DNA of 6,093 nt from MGML01 sp964493985 (GTDB lineage Bacteria; Chloroflexota; Dehalococcoidia; Dehalococcoidales; UBA2162): positions 1 through 6,093 of the forward strand of contig CAZBQL010000145.1 in assembly GCA_964493985.1 (NCBI GenBank), written 5' to 3'. This document shows, piece by piece, positions 5,721 to 6,093 of this stretch (position 1 is its first letter; the number at the start of each line of letters is the position of its first letter). Under the pieces are notes generated by a model, which was given only the letters and a program-made list of their open reading frames with translations, was not told the DNA's origin and searched no databases. The translations under genes and the position numbers were made by a program.

Positions 5721-5960
5721 AATTCTTAAAAAAATAGGAAGGTTTAAAGATTAAAAAAGTAGATTAGGTAACATTTCTGCATTATGTAAAACTTGAAGAA
5801 TAAGCAATTGAAAAGTAAATAGCACCAATATTTGGCACAAATTTGGCACAAACCGTTTCCACCGTACTGGTTAAAACTGGGCATTTTGAAGCTAAAATAG
5901 GAATTAGCACAAAACCAGAAATCAGCTTCAAAATCACTAAAATACACTCACTTTACGCAA
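5721..5960. other. AT-rich non-coding stretch before the tRNA fragment
   Basis: No convincing gene is seen on either strand. The short frames here are low-complexity, and the longest plus-strand one runs straight through the tRNA fragment. The stretch holds the tandem 11-bp repeat (5830-5851). It also holds a perfect 10-bp inverted pair, TTTTGAAGCT (5884-5893) and AGCTTCAAAA (5924-5933), 30 bp apart. It resembles the non-coding arm of an integrated element. Confidence 0.5.
5830..5851 (+). repeat. Perfect tandem 11-bp repeat, possible integrase arm sites
   Basis: ATTTGGCACAA occurs twice back to back (5830-5840 and 5841-5851). A degenerate copy, ATTAGCACAAA, lies at 5903-5913. The repeats end 109 bp before the tRNA-derived sequence, a distance and form typical of arm-type sites bound by the N-terminal domain of tyrosine integrases. 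Alternatively the repeat could be residual coding sequence (it reads FGTNLAQ in one frame) of a lost integrase end. Confidence 0.4.
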
Positions 5961-6005
5961 TTCCCAAGCAGAGGGTCGCGAGTTCGAGCCTCGTCTCCCG
6001 CTCCA
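5961..6005 (+). other. 3' half of tRNA-Gly(CCC), probable attachment-site remnant
   Basis: The 45 bp fit the tRNA layout without gaps. They give anticodon loop TTCCCAA (5961-5967), 3' anticodon strand GCAGA (5968-5972), variable loop GGGTC (5973-5977), T-stem GCGAG (5978-5982), T-loop TTCGAGC (5983-5989), T-stem CTCGT (5990-5994), acceptor strand CTCCCGC (5995-6001), discriminator T and CCA (6003-6005). The sequence closely resembles the 3' half of E. coli tRNA-Gly. The required 5' half (GCGGGAG..., and TCTGC before the loop) is absent: the upstream bases TACGCAA do not pair. It is therefore not a functional tRNA. Tyrosine integrases commonly recombine at tRNA 3' halves, leaving such a duplicate at the far end of the element. 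By orientation the island would lie to the left and an intact tRNA-Gly beyond it. Confidence 0.75.
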
Positions 6006-6093
6006 TTCTCCTTTGTCATTCCCTCTTTGAAGGCTGTCCCGTGCCTGATACAGAAGCGGGAATCTATATATAAACGGGTCCTATTTTAATTAG
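6006..6093. other. Sequence beyond the tRNA fragment
   Basis: These 88 bp hold no gene. TCCCG (6037-6041) and CGGGA (6057-6061) could form a weak 5-bp stem followed by an A/T-rich run, possibly an old terminator for the original tRNA gene. If the tRNA fragment is an attachment remnant, this is the host side of the junction. Confidence 0.35.

Noticed and set aside
5744..5947. Minus-strand 67-codon frame
   Set aside because: Its composition is low-complexity, rich in F, Y and C, as expected from translating AT-rich non-coding DNA. No domain is recognisable.
5941..6005. Intact tRNA, or tRNA interrupted by an intron in the anticodon loop
   Set aside because: No GCGGGAG-type 5' half is found upstream on the plus strand of the window, so neither reading is supported.
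6056..6062. GCGGGAA resembling a tRNA-Gly 5' end
   Set aside because: The following bases lack a D-arm and it lies downstream of the 3' half, so the match is coincidental.
5843..6073. Plus-strand 76-codon frame
   Set aside because: It uses TTG, has no ribosome site, and reads through the tRNA-derived sequence, so it is not a real gene as it stands. An integrase C-terminal remnant (FGTNLAQ) was considered but cannot be shown.
1..6093. CRISPR array, transposase or insertion-sequence ends
   Set aside because: No regularly spaced repeats, transposase-like frames or terminal inverted repeats with target duplications were seen.

Overview
This is bacterial DNA of moderate G+C with AT-rich gaps. 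It encodes most of a peptide/nickel-class (Dpp/Opp-like) ABC importer, a MarR-family regulator and a very small zinc-ribbon protein of the DUF5679 type. The long lipoprotein binding protein, the style of the permeases and the DUF5679 protein would suit a Chloroflexota (Dehalococcoidia/SAR202-like) genome. That assignment rests on recognition of the proteins only and is tentative.

Layout. Positions 1-278 are a divergent control region. A near-perfect 34-bp palindrome (195-228) overlaps the -35 boxes of a strong leftward promoter (170-198) and of the rightward promoter of marR (225-253). marR follows at 279-725. A mostly empty gap (726-1010) carries a hairpin that probably terminates leftward transcription. 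On the minus strand lie the DUF5679 gene (1011-1151, with no normal start codon) and, upstream of it in the same direction, the lipoprotein substrate-binding protein (1205-3067). A 560-bp divergent region (3068-3628) separates these from the rightward permease pair dppB-dppC-like (3629-4618 and 4632-5648), which ends in a strong hairpin terminator (5693-5720). No ATPase gene is present.

The right end (5721-6093) has no convincing gene. It holds a perfect tandem 11-bp repeat and, at 5961-6005, an exact 3' half of a tRNA-Gly(CCC), from anticodon loop to CCA, with no 5' half. This is what the far end of an element integrated in a tRNA gene looks like. The transporter locus may therefore lie inside a genomic island that extends leftward.

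How it fits together. The 16-bp core of the palindrome upstream of marR recurs exactly at 3352-3367, over the likely promoter of the binding protein. MarR therefore probably controls itself, a leftward unit beyond position 1, and this transporter. Both leftward transcripts also share a 43-bp element (1-43 and 3185-3227; 36/43 identical) at almost the same distance from their promoters. In both copies it lies inside a short ATG-started reading frame, and half of the codon differences are silent. This paired leader peptide (or structured leader RNA) under one MarR operator is the most unusual thing in the window.
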